Below are positions 36,882 through 50,009 of a stretch of 64,000 nt of DNA, piece after piece. Within the stretch, counting starts at the first letter, position 1. Each line of letters opens with the position of its first letter. The position numbers and the translations under genes were made by a program. The stretch is from Bigelowiella natans CCMP2755. Lineage: Eukaryota; Cercozoa; Chlorarachniophyceae. The notes beneath the pieces were generated by a model. That model did not search any database. It had not been told where the DNA came from and was given only the letters and a program-made list of their open reading frames with translations. The stretch lies in the NCBI GenBank assembly GCA_000320545.1, contig ADNK01000910.1, forward strand, positions 1-64,000, written 5' to 3'.

Positions 36882-37573
36882 CAGAGAAAAGAAGGGAGGG
36901 GGGGATGGAGAAATAATACTCTGTTATTAGGGCGGTTCTAATCTCTGACATTTCATTTTACCTCCCCCCCCACCCCCTCCCTTTCCCTGTTGATTCTGTA
37001 TGTAAGATTGTCCGGGAAATGGAGTATCAATCAGTGGGCAAGAAGAATCGGTCATTATCATTATCATTATCATCATCATCATCATCATCACCACCACCAT
37101 CACCATTATCGTCATCATAATCATCATGGAATTCCTGCTTGCCGTCCCTTGGTTCTGACATCAATGGTGTCCGTGGTTCTTTGACTGTTGTGTTTTTTTA
37201 ATGTACAAAGACCGGAGAAGGATATCGTCATCAGAGGTGCGCGACCCAATGGCGTGATTGTAGTAAAAAAAAAGAGTACATCAACGTAAACGACATCCCA
37301 AAGCTGTAAGCATCAGCATCAGCATCATACCTGTGCATTTCCGTAGGAAAAGTAAGGCTTTTGAGAAGAGATATCCAAATATAGACACGTATCTCTGAGA
37401 CATCATTCATTTGCTTACATTCCCGTGCTCCGTAAACTTGTTTTGCTCCCTCGCGCACGCTTCCCATTCGTTCTCCCTTAGATTGTGGCGAAATGCCGGA
37501 TCGTGAGCTGACTACCGAAGAGAAGACCATTCTGAAGAAGGAAGATGATGACGACTTTGATATCTTCGCATAA
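35593..37573 (+). CDS. Second cyclophilin-type peptidyl-prolyl isomerase
   Basis: Exons 35593-35650, 35746-35841, 36019-36085, 36176-36271, 36383-36451, 36725-36765, 37007-37050, 37211-37236 and 37482-37573 (TAA) join in phase from VYFDMTIGG to the end. Core motifs are [33 protein letters not shown], and [14 protein letters not shown] with the Trp121 equivalent retained. The last exons give DCGEMP and an acidic C-terminus ([12 protein letters not shown]). It lies in tandem with the first cyclophilin, about 250 bases downstream. The first coding exon is not certain; a candidate begins near 35335. Alternatively a splice form might link both genes, but the stop codon at 35336-35338 argues against that. 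Confidence 0.9.
36344..36885. repeat. CTT, TA and GA microsatellites in cyclophilin introns
   Basis: CTT at about 36347-36380, immediately before an acceptor; TA at about 36573-36600; GA at about 36833-36890. Confidence 0.95.
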
Positions 37574-38435
37574 ACGCCACAGCTTAGCGTAGGACTAACT
37601 TCCATAATGATATCTATCAGATGAAAACTATATTGCGCTAGTGCAATATCATTGTTGGTCATATTATCATTATGCGCATATACCTGATGTATGTCGTATA
37701 TCACTGCGTCGCTACATCGCGGTCGCATTCACCGAAGCAGAAAATAATATATTGTATGTGTCGCTACTGCCTTGTCCTAACTAGCTAATCATACGCACTA
37801 CTGCGCGATCTAGCGATTGTATGACCACACCACGCAATTTTACTTATGAGTTGCTAAATAATCGCTAGATCGTTGTTATTGCGGGCTGCCACTAACTAGC
37901 TTAGTAAACATACTAAAAATGCTGGTGCATGTTGCGTTGCATCTGCACACTCATCAACCACGTGTAACGTAATAATCTAAAAATCATGCATTTAATCGCG
38001 CGCGCACGCAACTTTCGTGTTCGCATAATCGTATATCTTGAAAGCATGGATATATGTTGCCCTGAAAGCGGAGCCATCGTGCATGTGCACGACAATGTGA
38101 CGCGCGCTTCATGTGCAGCACATAGTTGTTGCAAGAGCGAAAGTGCACACACACGCACACACACACACACGAACACTTGCCAGCCACGCTAAGCAAGTCT
38201 GCTACACGCGTACGATTTGCTACGGATTATTATCATTGCCATTATCATGCATCATGTAAAAAATATTACATTAGAGTGACATAACTGAAGCATAGAAAAT
38301 GCTTCGATTTGCAGTGATTTCAAATTTCTACGCTGAAGACGTGCACCGTGTACAACTTCATACGTCTACGACTATCAACGATGCACAGTGTATGCAATTG
38401 ATGCCCTTGCATGGCCATAGATTCACACACGAACT
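37574..38435. other. Convergent intergenic island, palindrome-rich
   Basis: It lies between the second cyclophilin and ATP-grasp 3' ends. ACTAGCTA, GATCTAGCGAT, CGCTAGATCG, GCGCGCGC and GTGCATGTGCAC-like palindromes recur. An 87-codon minus frame (37913-38176) lacks support. Confidence 0.65.
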
Positions 38436-39425
38436 CTACCACAGTGCGCGATAAAAATCATCGCAGAATTTGTAGTACCTGGATCGATAATTATATGATA
38501 ACGACGTTAAATTATATGAATATAGACCCTCCTCCTCCCAAGGAGGGAGGACGAGGAAAAAAGAGTGAAGTTGCAACCCGAAATCTACTTCGCGCTGACG
38601 CACGGAGAACGATTAGTTGAATAGTAGAGAACATACCAGTCGTAATCGACAGTGCCCATGAAGAAGTTACAGCTGAAATTTCCTGATTCACGGCAGAGAC
38701 GTTATATTCAATCACGATCACAATTGCAACAACACCTTTACGATGTCGAAAGATGAAAACCCCCCCCCAAAAAAACCCGCAGTGCTGTTGATCTATCCTT
38801 GACCTCATGACAACTCAATATGCTAAGGAGATACTTTCTCTTACTATCACTTCTCTTCGTCTCCATCATCATCTTCTTCTTCTTACTACCAACCTTCGAG
38901 GAGAAGGATTCCGTGCTTTTCTGTCATGGCCACATCCCACCCAACCTGTCATCATATACAATACACAAACCGCCATATGAAAAGCAAGTGATCGGAGGAA
39001 AAGACGTGGTCAGCGAGTAGCCGCATCTTAGCATATTATTCCCATCACCACCACCATTATCAGCGACGACAACAAGAAGAACAACAATGACAATGAAGCA
39101 GCAGCAGCGAAGTGTCGTCGTCCGCTGTACCAACGGCACTCCTGGGACCAGCTCGCTATGCGCCCTCTCGGCGACGTCGAGGATCTTTTTGATCTCCGGA
39201 AGCACCTGAGTTGTTGTTGTTGTTGTTGGTAGTGGTGGTGGTGGGTTGGGCGAAAAAAAAGAAGAAGAAAAAGGGAAAGAAAATGAGAAAGAAGAATAAG
39301 GAGAGGTGATATTAGCATCACCCAGCTTCAACTACGGCAGATTGAAGCTAAGTTATGGCAGTTTACACGCGCATACTATTGAACCCCACGCCCCACTATT
39401 ACTGTAACCTAGTCAGAAGCTGAAC

Positions 39426-39466
<41 letters not shown>

Positions 39467-40145
39467 CAGATGATATACGCATAATTGCTGTGATTCGGAC
39501 ATACCTTCCCTGTAACAGCCACGCCGGTGTCAGGATGATGCAGATAGCGGAGGTCCTTCGTTAAATAAACACTATGTCGGTTCTGGGCTGACGAACGCCA
39601 CCATCTCATCACAACGCCAGTGATAAATACGAATGCATGCATGGTAGTAGAAGAAGGAGAAGGAGGGTTGGGAGGGGAGGATACTGGCAGGGACAAAACC
39701 GCCGTACATACTATTATGCGCAACGCTCGTGTTCCGCCACATCTCAGCAGCAGCAGCAGCAGCCCCGCCATAGGTCAAAAGTCGCATGGTACATTGTGCT
39801 GCTGCGTGCTCTCCTGCGCTTTTCTCCACCATCACTCGCACAATGAACATGTGTACAAAATGCGCTTTACTTGCTACGACTACCTGTGTCCAAGATGTGG
39901 TGAGAATTTTAGACCCTCCAAGTTGATACCTTGGGAAGATGATAACAAGAAGAAGAAGAAGAAGAAGAAGGAGAAGGAGGAGAAGGAAAGCAATTAGAAC
40001 GGCGAGCAACAGCAGTAGCAGATGAGCGGTCAGGCGATTCAAGTATCAAAAGGAATTGAATATGAGCAGTGAGGCGATTCAACTATCAGGAGGAATTGAA
40101 TTGGAAGCCACCCTCCTCGTTCTATACAAAGTAACGCAAGTGATC

Positions 40146-40188
<43 letters not shown>

Positions 40189-40840
40189 AATATCTAATAT
40201 GCAGCTTTTCGTAGTGTACCAGTGCTGGTTTGTTGTGCCTCTTAGAATCTGCCAGAGCAAAAGAGATGGATGAGGGCAGGAAGAAGAAGAAGAAGAAAGC
40301 AGTGGAAAGCAACACTCTTGCTACTCCTCGCTGCGTGTGTGTAGCTAACATGCTCCGAGATGGTGTTTCTAAGGGATCTTTCCCCCAACAAAGCGGAGAG
40401 CGGAGATCTCTAGCGTATTCTTCGCCACAATATCGTTTGTTGGCTGTGAGTGCTGCCTTCGTCTTTCGGTCGTATTGACTCAATCATCCACTCATTCATT
40501 CGTTCATTCGATCACTGCTGCTATCGAGGAAACGCCCACCTTTCCGCTGTCCTGCTGTACGTCAAACAGCACCGAATTATGGTCTGTCGCCGCTCCTGAA
40601 CGCCCTAAGATTTTGTCGTTATTTTGTTTATCATCATGCACAGCAGACAGTGCTGTTGATGAGACTCTTGACCCTAACTCTTTTCACACAATACTAAGAG
40701 TTCCTCCGGCTGCTAGGTTTGGGAAATAAATATATATACTTCCGAATACAGACACCACGCAATCGCACGCCACGGGGTGTGTGTGCAATGCCTCAATACG
40801 AGGAGAGCAGCGTCTTAACACATGCATTATAACAACTACC

Positions 40841-40873
<33 letters not shown>

Positions 40874-42603
40874 ATAATAATAATACAACATTAATTAATA
40901 CAACTAGACATCGACGCAACGGAGCAGGCATCATCGTTCGAATCTCACACAGGTGCTTGTGTGCTTTCTTCATTTCCCTGAAATCAGTAGTGGTAGGTGT
41001 ACCTGCTCTCCACACAACCGTGAGAGTCTTCACCGTGGATGACGTGTTCTTCTTCCTTTGCTTTGCCTTGCTCTCGTTGTTGGTTCTACCCCCCCCCACC
41101 TGCTCCTTGCCCGTTGTCGCGTTGGAGGTGCCGCTACGTCTCCGGGGCAGTCCCTCAAGCCCGTGGGTCGACGCCTGCATGCGTGGACGACGTTGTGGTC
41201 ATGACGGGGGAGAAGAAGAGGAGGGGGGGAGGGAGAGGGAGAGAAGGAGGGGGAGAAGAAGGTGTGAGAATGAGACTTCTTAGATGCACGTTGCTGGTTA
41301 GCCGCGACAGCTCGACATACTACAAACATGCACGCACGCGCGCGCGCGCGCGCGCACACACACACACACACACACATATATTGGCACGATCCTTTACCGT
41401 AAGTACTCGGAAGGTGGAAAGAGGGGCGTTTGTCGGAAGAAGTTTCCTTATGGTGCCTGTGTGGAGGAGCAGTAGAGAGGTAAGAGTAGTGGTCGCGACA
41501 GTGGCATTAAATCCGTGCAGCTGAGGTGCTGTCATGGAATGCTATTGTGACAGTATTGCTGACGGTGATATATGATGTGCGGAGATGATGGTGATGACCG
41601 ACCGACCGTGTTGTTATCATTATTATATTGTTATTATTATGCTAGATCCACACAGCAGCTGTGATGCTGAAATCTCGTAAAACAACGGCGACTAGTTGTT
41701 AAATCACCGATACTAGAAGACCGCGTGATCTCTTAGTGTTTCTCTCACTATTCCCTGCTACTACCACTACTACTACCACTATTTCTCCTCCCCCTCCTCC
41801 TCCTCCTACTACTATTACTATGATTTCGCAGCGACGGTTGAATAATCCAATTCCCTGGATAATAACAAACCATCGGCAAGTTGGACGAAACAATTTGCAC
41901 AGAAAATCCATCGGAAAGATTTGTAATAAGAAGCGTATGGTAGACACTGTACACGCTCGCAGCTGTGCATGAGAGCTCATGATAATAAGGCCTACCGCCA
42001 GCGGTGACGTTCTTGTAGCGATAGAAGCCTAGACCCTGGAGTTTTAAATGGGGAGGGGGGACGGAGCTCGGGTTATGCACAATAGCTACTCTCCGACTTT
42101 ATGAACGTAAAAATATGAAAAATACGCATGTAAACATATTTTTGATGAGTTGCGTCTGCTAGTAATATGCACAACTATGAACCACCACGACCGCCATCGT
42201 CATCGTCATCGTCGTTATCGTCGTCGTCGTCGTCATCATCATCATCATCATCATGTACTAATGATGGACGTACCCCCTCTTCGTTCTTGTGCTTCACCAC
42301 CATCATTCTAGTCGGAAGATCAATAGAAATTACGCGTTGAAGAAGATACAGACACCAGCAACAATATAGTACGGTGCGTGAGTTGCGAGCGTGTGTGGAC
42401 TTAAAAAAAAACTAAAAACATAATCGTGCAGTTGATTGGTTGCACTCACGCATCATCTAGCCACGGTGTGACTGGGATCTGCATCGTGAATATGAAACAA
42501 AGCAAAACCAACAAAAGCAAATAGCTCAGAGCTTTGCTGATAATAACGAGCATAGGGCCAAGGCACTCAAATAATACAGCAGCAGGGTGTGCATGAGAAT
42601 CAA

Positions 42604-42648
<45 letters not shown>

Positions 42649-43845
42649 CGTCTGTGTTCTTTTCTGTGGTTTATCATCTCTATTCAGTAGGGTTTCGAAT
42701 ACAACGACAAGAGGAGGAGGAGGGTGAAGGGGGGGGGGGAGGATAGGTCCCCACAGCTACAACATCAACTGCCTACGACGACCCCTTCTTCTTTCGCGCG
42801 TTGAAGGAATCTCCACTTATCTTCAAGCAAGTACCCTTTGTCCTTCGTCTGTGCAACGACAAAGAAAACACCGCCCAATCGACAAGAAGAAGAAGAAGAA
42901 GAAGAAGAAGAAGAAGAAGAAGAAGAACCAGCACATGGTCATATAGAAGGAGAGTCAATGCGCTCCTAGACGCCACGACCGTCCTCGTTCATGCCATTTT
43001 CACGCAACATCAACCTTGCGATTTCACCTTTACTAACAATGCATTGGGTAGTGTCTATAGAGGCCGTCATCAACAAGGAACAGCTTCCTCCCTTCTACGG
43101 ACTGCGTAATGACACTGCTGCTACTACCCGGAGGAAATGCAGTGCCGCGAGGCGACAATTCAGTCTCCAAAGCGAGAACCAATCCGTCGGTCGCAACAGG
43201 AGGCTGGCAAAGCTGCGAAGTTGATCAAATAATAATAGCAATCATCATCATCACCATCCTCATCATTATCATCATCATAATAACAACATATTTAGTATCA
43301 ATGATGAGGTTGGCAAAAGGAGCGTTAGAAATGCAATATTTTGAGATCAGCATCTGCGGCCCATAGTGACCGATTAGCAGCCCTTTGTGTGTGTGTTTGT
43401 GTGTGAGTGAAATTTGCAAAAGCTCTTTTTGTACTACTACAACACCGCCAGTATACACGTGTTGTCGCAAGAGAAAAAGATCTTCTGATTGATCAATTAA
43501 CCGTTGCCATTCATTCGTTTTTCAATTTCCAGATTGTCTCGCTATCTACCTTTTCCCAAGAGATGGCTCGCTTCCTGCCGCCCCCCGTATCGCTCCGAGA
43601 AGGGCCACGATAGGATATCTTTGTAAGTAGTGCTTAGATTGATTTCTGTAAGCTCTTCGTAATCATTATGGCAAGAATCAACGCCGCTTAGGGGGGGGGG
43701 ACCTCTACACTTTTTTCAAATTAGCTAGCATTTGACGATAAGAGTCGCTATAAGAGAGAACAAAGGATTCGTCTTCAAATCGTCAGCATCTTGCTATGGC
43801 ATGTTGTTGCATAACCTCTTTCGATGCGGTTGCTCCGCACATCAT

Positions 43846-43889
<44 letters not shown>

Positions 43890-44421
43890 GGTGACATTTA
43901 AGGGAAAGAGTAATTGTCTTACATAATGACAATGACGCCCAAGGTGGCCACAGAACTACGACTGAAAAGTGACAATGGAACCTTGGTAATCAAATATCAA
44001 AGAAGAACAGAAGAAGAATAAGAAGAAGAGGTCGCATTCAATGCAAGATCACACACCAACAATTTACAAATCCCTGAACATACGCGGCATGGAACTAAAT
44101 GCGTCGAGCTGTTTTCATACTCATCATTGATCTGCTCTCTCGCACTATTATCATGATGTATTATTAGTATTATTATTATTACCCCTGTTCCTGGAATCGC
44201 CACGTTACGTAGGTTGAGAATCATATCCCGCTACATGCAAAATAACACAGAACACATATCACTTTTGCATCGTTGCACACCGCCCTCTCGCAGCAGCCCA
44301 CCCCCTGCTATCCTACTACCACCTGAAAGCTCTCATGGCGATAATGTCTTTTGTCCCAAAGATACAAAACCGTGGCCAGTGATGCGAGGTGCACACGGAT
44401 CCTTACCCTGCAATGCGAATG

Positions 44422-44465
<44 letters not shown>

Positions 44466-45228
44466 CGGGGGGGGGGGGGCAGGATGAAAGTACGGAGAAT
44501 CAACACATGGGATAAATCGTCACCATTCCTTGCCCTTGAAGGAAAAGGAGGGGGCTCCCTCGTAGGGGTTCCTTGGATCCGAGAAATACCTAATCACACC
44601 GCCATTATTGCAGCGATGGAGATTCAGAAGAAAAGCATTTAGTGTGTGCGAGCCATCTATCTCATGCTTGATCGTAGAATCGTTCTAGCAGAATTTCAGT
44701 ATCAACGACTGAGCGGAAGAAGGGCAAATCTGAGAGAAGGAGAATATTTAGAGAAAGAGAATATGGGCCGAGGACTACCAGAGAGTTTTGTAGAAGACGA
44801 CTAACGTTCGGAGTAATTCCGGCACAGGAGGGATTCCTGTAAATTTAAGCTTTTGTGATTTATGAAGGGCGACTACCATACATTTTATAGTATCACATCA
44901 TTCCCAGACATATAACGAAGCAAGAGGCCTTTTAATTTAAAATGATGACCTAGGAAGTACAGGATCGAGAGCACGGGCATGCAAACCACAACGCCGGGAA
45001 CTACGCAGAACTGATAGGAAAGAATTATTAGTTTTTGCAGCCCGTTGAGGGACTGTGATCTCCCTTCTGCCCCCTCCCTTCCTCTTACCAAGACGGTTGC
45101 GATGGTAGCCATGGCCATCGCCCACGACATAGGATCGAGGCCGATCATATGTGCTCGCCTGGCCGAAGGGGGGTTATCAAGAGTGCCACAGCTTCTCTTA
45201 GCGAAAAGTTTCTCTCCGTGACGTTTCT
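38436..45228 (-). CDS. Membrane-anchored sugar-transfer-associated ATP-grasp enzyme (ATPgrasp_ST family)
   Basis: ATP-grasp enzymes couple ATP to acyl-phosphate ligation; this subfamily is linked to sugar or polysaccharide transfer, and its substrate is unknown. Exons include 45228-45089 and 45010-44950 (hydrophobic, GVVVCMPVLSILYFL), 44836-44779, 44407-44323, 43618-43550, 43212-43128 (SLWRLNCRLAALH), 42848-42777 (YLLEDKWRFLQRAKEEG), 42035-41996, 41962-41819, and 41456-41398 (LLPTNAPLSTFRVLT). Further exons are 41048-41003, 40673-40540 (ATDHNSVLFDV), 39604-39505 (YLHHPDTGVAVTGK), 39205-39131 (AERAHSELVPGVPL), 38945-38894 (VGWDVAMTEKHGILLLEG), 38682-38637 (NFSCNFFMGTVDYDW) and 38478-38436. The order and wording match ATPgrasp_ST from the EDKW helix to GWD and E-x-N. 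The N-terminus carries basic residues, then membrane segments. Some exons near 42300 and 39900 and the start are unresolved; a further upstream exon may be 45989-45859. Confidence 0.85.
39428..39462. repeat. GT dinucleotide tract
   Basis: A GT tract in an ATP-grasp intron. Confidence 0.95.
40147..40872. repeat. TA and CTA microsatellites
   Basis: TA at about 40149-40182 and CTA at about 40841-40872 in ATP-grasp introns. Confidence 0.95.
41337..41377. repeat. CG then CA dinucleotide tract
   Basis: A CG tract passing into a CA tract, 20 bases past the donor of exon 41456-41398 on the gene strand. Confidence 0.95.
42610..42926. repeat. GA and AAG microsatellites
   Basis: GA at about 42613-42643 and AAG at about 42884-42926 in ATP-grasp introns. 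Confidence 0.95.
43840..44479. repeat. CAT tract, GT tract and G run
   Basis: CAT at about 43841-43890, GT at about 44425-44462 and G run at about 44466-44479 in ATP-grasp introns. Confidence 0.95.
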
Positions 45229-47366
45229 GAAAAAGGAATAGTTTTTAAGATATTATCACCATAAAAATGTCCCTGATAAAAACTGCAAGAAACTATGCAG
45301 TATAAATCATGTCTCGTCCGCAGCGTTTGCCAAGGATCATGGGCTAATATCTCGGCGATATATCCAACTTTATTTGTCCGAGATAAAACCAGAAATCAGG
45401 CCTAGAAAAATCCCTAAAAACTTCCTTGTACATGAAACAAGGATAAAATTTACGAGAAAAATGTCTTAAATAAGATCGCATTGTCAAGAGAAATTGCAAT
45501 ACTGAGAATATCTTATAATATTTATCTATTTCGATAAGAATGGAGATCATATCAGGCCAAGAAGTCCAGTAAGGTTTGTGGGGCTGGGGTGAGGGGGGGG
45601 GGGGGGGGGGCACATAGATATACAGCGGTTTAATCATTCAGAAAGGGTGGTTGGGGCAATAATAATAATCCCAGTAGTTGGATTTGAAAACAGTTTACTG
45701 GGAAAGTAAGTAGTATAGGGAACAGCGCGTGCAATTCGCTCGTGCATGAGCACGGGCATTTACATTACACGCTCTCATCCGTGGATGTCCCCGTAGGATG
45801 TGGGGAGCCACCCGCGGCGGGTCTTTCTTCCTCGAAGCGAATTCCCTAGGTTTGGCACTTTGGTCGCCAGCAGCAGCCCGGCCTTCTCTCTCTTGGCGAA
45901 CCTAGCAGGTGTTTGTCGCAGCACTTCGCTTTTGATTCGAATAAAGTTATCCGAACATCTTCTGACGGCAGCTGCCACCCTTTTCTTATCTATCGGCAGC
46001 AACGGCAGCGGAAGTCATCTGCTTTAGTTACAGAGGGCTCGGATTCGCGATGAGCAGCTGGTGCACGTATCGTGGTGTTATGGTGTGTATCATTTGATCA
46101 TCACAGCGGAATAGAGCATGGACTCGCTGCGAACGACTTTTGTGTGCGTCTCTGAATTGCTGACATTGTCTTGATAATCTGTTAGGTGGGTCTTGTGGTA
46201 CTGCTGGCAGTGAACACGATTCATGTACGACAAAACATACATAGAAGCAGAAGGATAGCAGCGAAGTAGAGGGGGTGTAGAAACGAGCCGAACTCTACGC
46301 ATGCACATGTAGATATGCACGTATTGAGATGATAAAATTGTAGCATTACGAGGCAAACGAGAAGCGAAGCAAGAACGCAAGAATGTATTTATAATTTCTG
46401 CTCTAAAAGGTTAACAAGCGCCATTCCGACCGAATATGGGACGATGCACGCCTACCGCACTCTGCAAGACCACAGCAGAATCTCTTCACAAAGCGAACAG
46501 CCAACACGAGGTAATAATACCAAAAAAGACTTCGGCACGAATGCGATAGAAGGGATGGGTGGTTGTGCCACGATCACTGATACATCTTCACTAAACTTCA
46601 TCTTTAACCAACACACAACAGCTTTCTCAAATCTTCTCATGAAAACGCCTACCACTACCTACCGAGCGCTGCCAAAATCGAGAAATTGTCTTCGTCGCCG
46701 ACAAACTTGTCAAGATTTGGGGGCGGGGAAGAGCAAACTTCTGATTCTGTACCATACGAGGTTGGAGAACTTCGTAGCAGAGAAGGAACAGAGCAGGGCA
46801 AAGATGACATCGGAAACAGCACAAGCACGGGTGACGCCTCGCTCGACGATGGAGAAAGTGGACGAAATGGGAGGAGGAGGAGAGATAATAACAAGGAGAA
46901 AGGAAGCAGGACAAGCAACAATGTGCTGATTAACGGGCCTTTCGTCTTAATATCGTCTGACAACAGGGACAGCAGCGGCGGAGATGGTGGCGGGTACTGC
47001 TGGGAATCGGTAGTATTATTATCATCATGTACTGCAGTATTATCATGTGCTGCTTTGGAGATGAATAGTGGAGAGGAGATCATGGCTGTACCCTCTCATA
47101 TTTTGGCCTCCATAGCTTAATCCTCACGACCACGTCATTGCACGATGTCTGCCATTCTTGCTGCTGCTGATGGTGGTGGGGAGGGCGGGGGTGCTGCTGC
47201 TGCTGATAGTAGTGGTGATTTACAAATCAAACTTTGAGTAATAACGCTTCTCAACGAACCAATATTTCTGTTTTCTCCTCCGCACTTTTACTATCTACTA
47301 ATTCCTCCTCGAGTTCTTCCTGTTCCCATCACCATCATGATCATTATCATAGCCACCACCACCATT

Positions 47367-47401
<35 letters not shown>

Positions 47402-48441
47402 CAGGAGCATGCCCGGCGTGCTTGGCGCTGGGAGGAAGCTGTGGAGTATACAAAGAAGGTGAGCTACCCTGGGTTATCATTTGCTATGGCAATGGACAAA
47501 GTGGTCAGAGGAGCTTCTCTTACTTCTGATGACGGTGGAGGCGGCACCGCTACTGGCACCAAGGCTGATGAAGCGATAACGACATTCTGGAGAATATTCG
47601 GCCTGCTTCTGCTTTGGAATGAGGGAGGGGGGTGGGCAGGTCACCGACTCGTATGCTTCGACAATGGATCAGCTTTGAGATCCCTCATCAGCAGATTGGG
47701 AACAGTAGGCCGCAACAGCAGCGAGGAGGAGGAGCATATAGATGATGATGATGAGGAGGATGGCGATATTGACGGCGAGATACAAAGTATGCGTCGTGGG
47801 AAACAGACCTTAGAATCATCCTCCTCCTCGTCATCATCATCATCATCATCATCATCAACAACAACAAGAAGAAGAACACCGTCGCTTGAGTACTACGGCG
47901 GGTTGTTGATAACTACCGTCCCAATCGAGGAGAACGTGCTCTACTATGGCCCAACGCCAACACAGAAAATGGAAGGTGTAAGGCAGGTGCTTTCCCCAGC
48001 CCTCGTCTACTCCTCAAGGCCTCATCACCCGGTAGTGCTGCAGCTGCCACTCACACCGCTATCACCACCACCACCACCCTGTTGTCATCACCGCTCGAAC
48101 GTTTCTTCTCTCCATAAATTTTGTCCTTTCTTCCCTTGTATTTGTATTTTTGGGGGGTTGGCGACTCACGTTGGTGGCCATTAGTCGGAGTGATTGTCGG
48201 GATCCCCTCCCTCCAAGCTCATAAATTCTAACGACCTTGTGAATGAAACTTGGGGAGGATCCCGGAATTAAGCGTTGAGATTGAGCGCTTTGCTGTGCGA
48301 AATCCCTGTCAGCTTCTCCTTCTACCCACCCCGCGCACTGATGATTCCTCTTGCCTACTCGCTTTGCAATGACGCATGCGTGAGGGCAGCTTGCTGATCT
48401 GTGTATAACGCGCACAGGTAATTCAGTCCACGCTCGATCGG
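45229..48441. other. Divergent region with competing coding-like frames on both strands
   Basis: On the minus strand, a possible exon 45989-45859 (RVAAAVRRCSDNFIRIK) and another ending at 46663 (FVGDEDNFSILAAL, donor GTAGGTAG) might be ATP-grasp 5' exons. On the plus strand, frames at 46686-47120 (Ser/Gly/Asp-rich), a hydrophobic stretch near 47135-47220 and an exon ending near 47457 (RRAWRWEEAVEYTKK) might be the 5' part of the GT32 gene. The frame 47234-48184 contains His, Asp and Ser homopolymers from CAT/GAT/TCA repeats. The boundary between the two genes could not be fixed. Confidence 0.4.
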
Positions 48442-49641
48442 TTGTGCTCGCTAATAAACAGTGCGGTTCCCACCTTCTCCTCATCCCTCCCCATCCCCAT
48501 AATATCTGCTGAGTCCATCTCCGCGATCCTCCTTCACAAGGCCCTCCTGTTCGCAGAGATGCACATTCCCTACCGCACGCAGTCTTTAGTCGATAGTGGT
48601 GGTAGCAGCGGTGAGGGGGGCAACAGTGGTTATCCTGTCACAATGTTCCTAGAATCCTTTTCACCGTATTTAAGCATTAAAGGCCCTCCAAGAAGCAGCA
48701 TTAGCAGCAGCAGGAGGAAGGGAAAAACCCCTCCTCCTTCTCCTCCTCCTCCTCCTCCTCCTCGTCCTCTCTCCCCTTCTTTGACACTGTTTGCTCTAAG
48801 TGCTGACCCCGCTGTTGAGCCCTCCCGTAGGTATGATTACGCATATACCACCATGCAAAGCAGGAATTATCATCGCCATCATAGGTGGGGGGATGATAGC
48901 ATCAAAGGAGGTAGTAGCGACGATGGAGGAGAGAGTACCACAACGCAGACAATGATGGAAATGGTGGTCAATACTGTGGCATCAGCAGCAAGAACGACTA
49001 CGTCGATAATTAGATCGGGTGAGGAGGAGGAGGAGGAGGGCGAAGAGAAGTCCCCACTTTCTTTTCCATCGTCGTCGTCATCGCCATCATCGTCAGAACC
49101 AACACTGGCGGATGGTGGGAAGGAGACGGTGGAAAGTCGCATCCTTTTCGCTGTGCGACTGACGCAACCGCAGCAGAAGGAAGTGGTGCAGGAGGAGAAG
49201 GAGAGCGGGGCAAAACAAGAGCGGGAACGACGCAACAACAACAACAACAACAACGACAACGACAACGTCAACAACATCAAGAAAATCACCGGGAAGCAGC
49301 AGCCAACGGCGAACAATGGAGATAGCAAGCCTATATCACACATCAAAAATGAGGGCCGTCGTGGCAGCGGCGCGAGTCTACTTTCTGGTGATCTTCCTCC
49401 TCACGAGCATGGCCACTCACTCCTACCGCATCCAGGCGAAGAAGCGGGTGCTTCTACTATTGCCTCCATTCCTCGGATAATCCATCAATTCGATTTCCAC
49501 CCCAGCACAAGGCGTGCTCGCCAGCCGATGTACGCATATATGGAGGTGAGGGCAAGCAAGAGAAAGAGCTGTTGCCGTTGTTGGGGCGGGGTGTAGGAGC
49601 GGCAGCAGAGAATTAGCGACAGACGCAATTCCTGAAATTGT

Positions 49642-49695
<54 letters not shown>

Positions 49696-49976
49696 GGAGG
49701 GGGAGAGAGAGGCACGTGGCGGGTAAAGGGAAGGGTAACTATACAGATCTATCACTGTTGTCCTTCTCTATTTGCGTTCTTGTTGTTGTTGTTGTTGTTG
49801 CCGACGACGACGACGACGATGATGATGATGATGGTGATAATCGCTGCTGCTGCTGCTGTTACGTTTGCACTTAGAACTGGAGGAAACTAAATCCTGAATA
49901 TGATTACGTGCTATGGCAAGAAGACACCATGATGGTATCTTCCTCCTCCTCCTCCTCCTCATCATCATCATCATCA

Positions 49977-50009
<33 letters not shown>

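Noticed and set aside
38820-39020. Plus frame with a signal-anchor-like start (MLRRYFLLLSLLF)
   Set aside because: Antisense to ATP-grasp exon 38945-38894 and its flanking intron; hydrophobicity comes from complementary repeats.
47350-47400. CAT-repeat block as a possible CRISPR or metal-binding domain
   Set aside because: It is a simple microsatellite without spacers and lies in an interval that is probably intronic.
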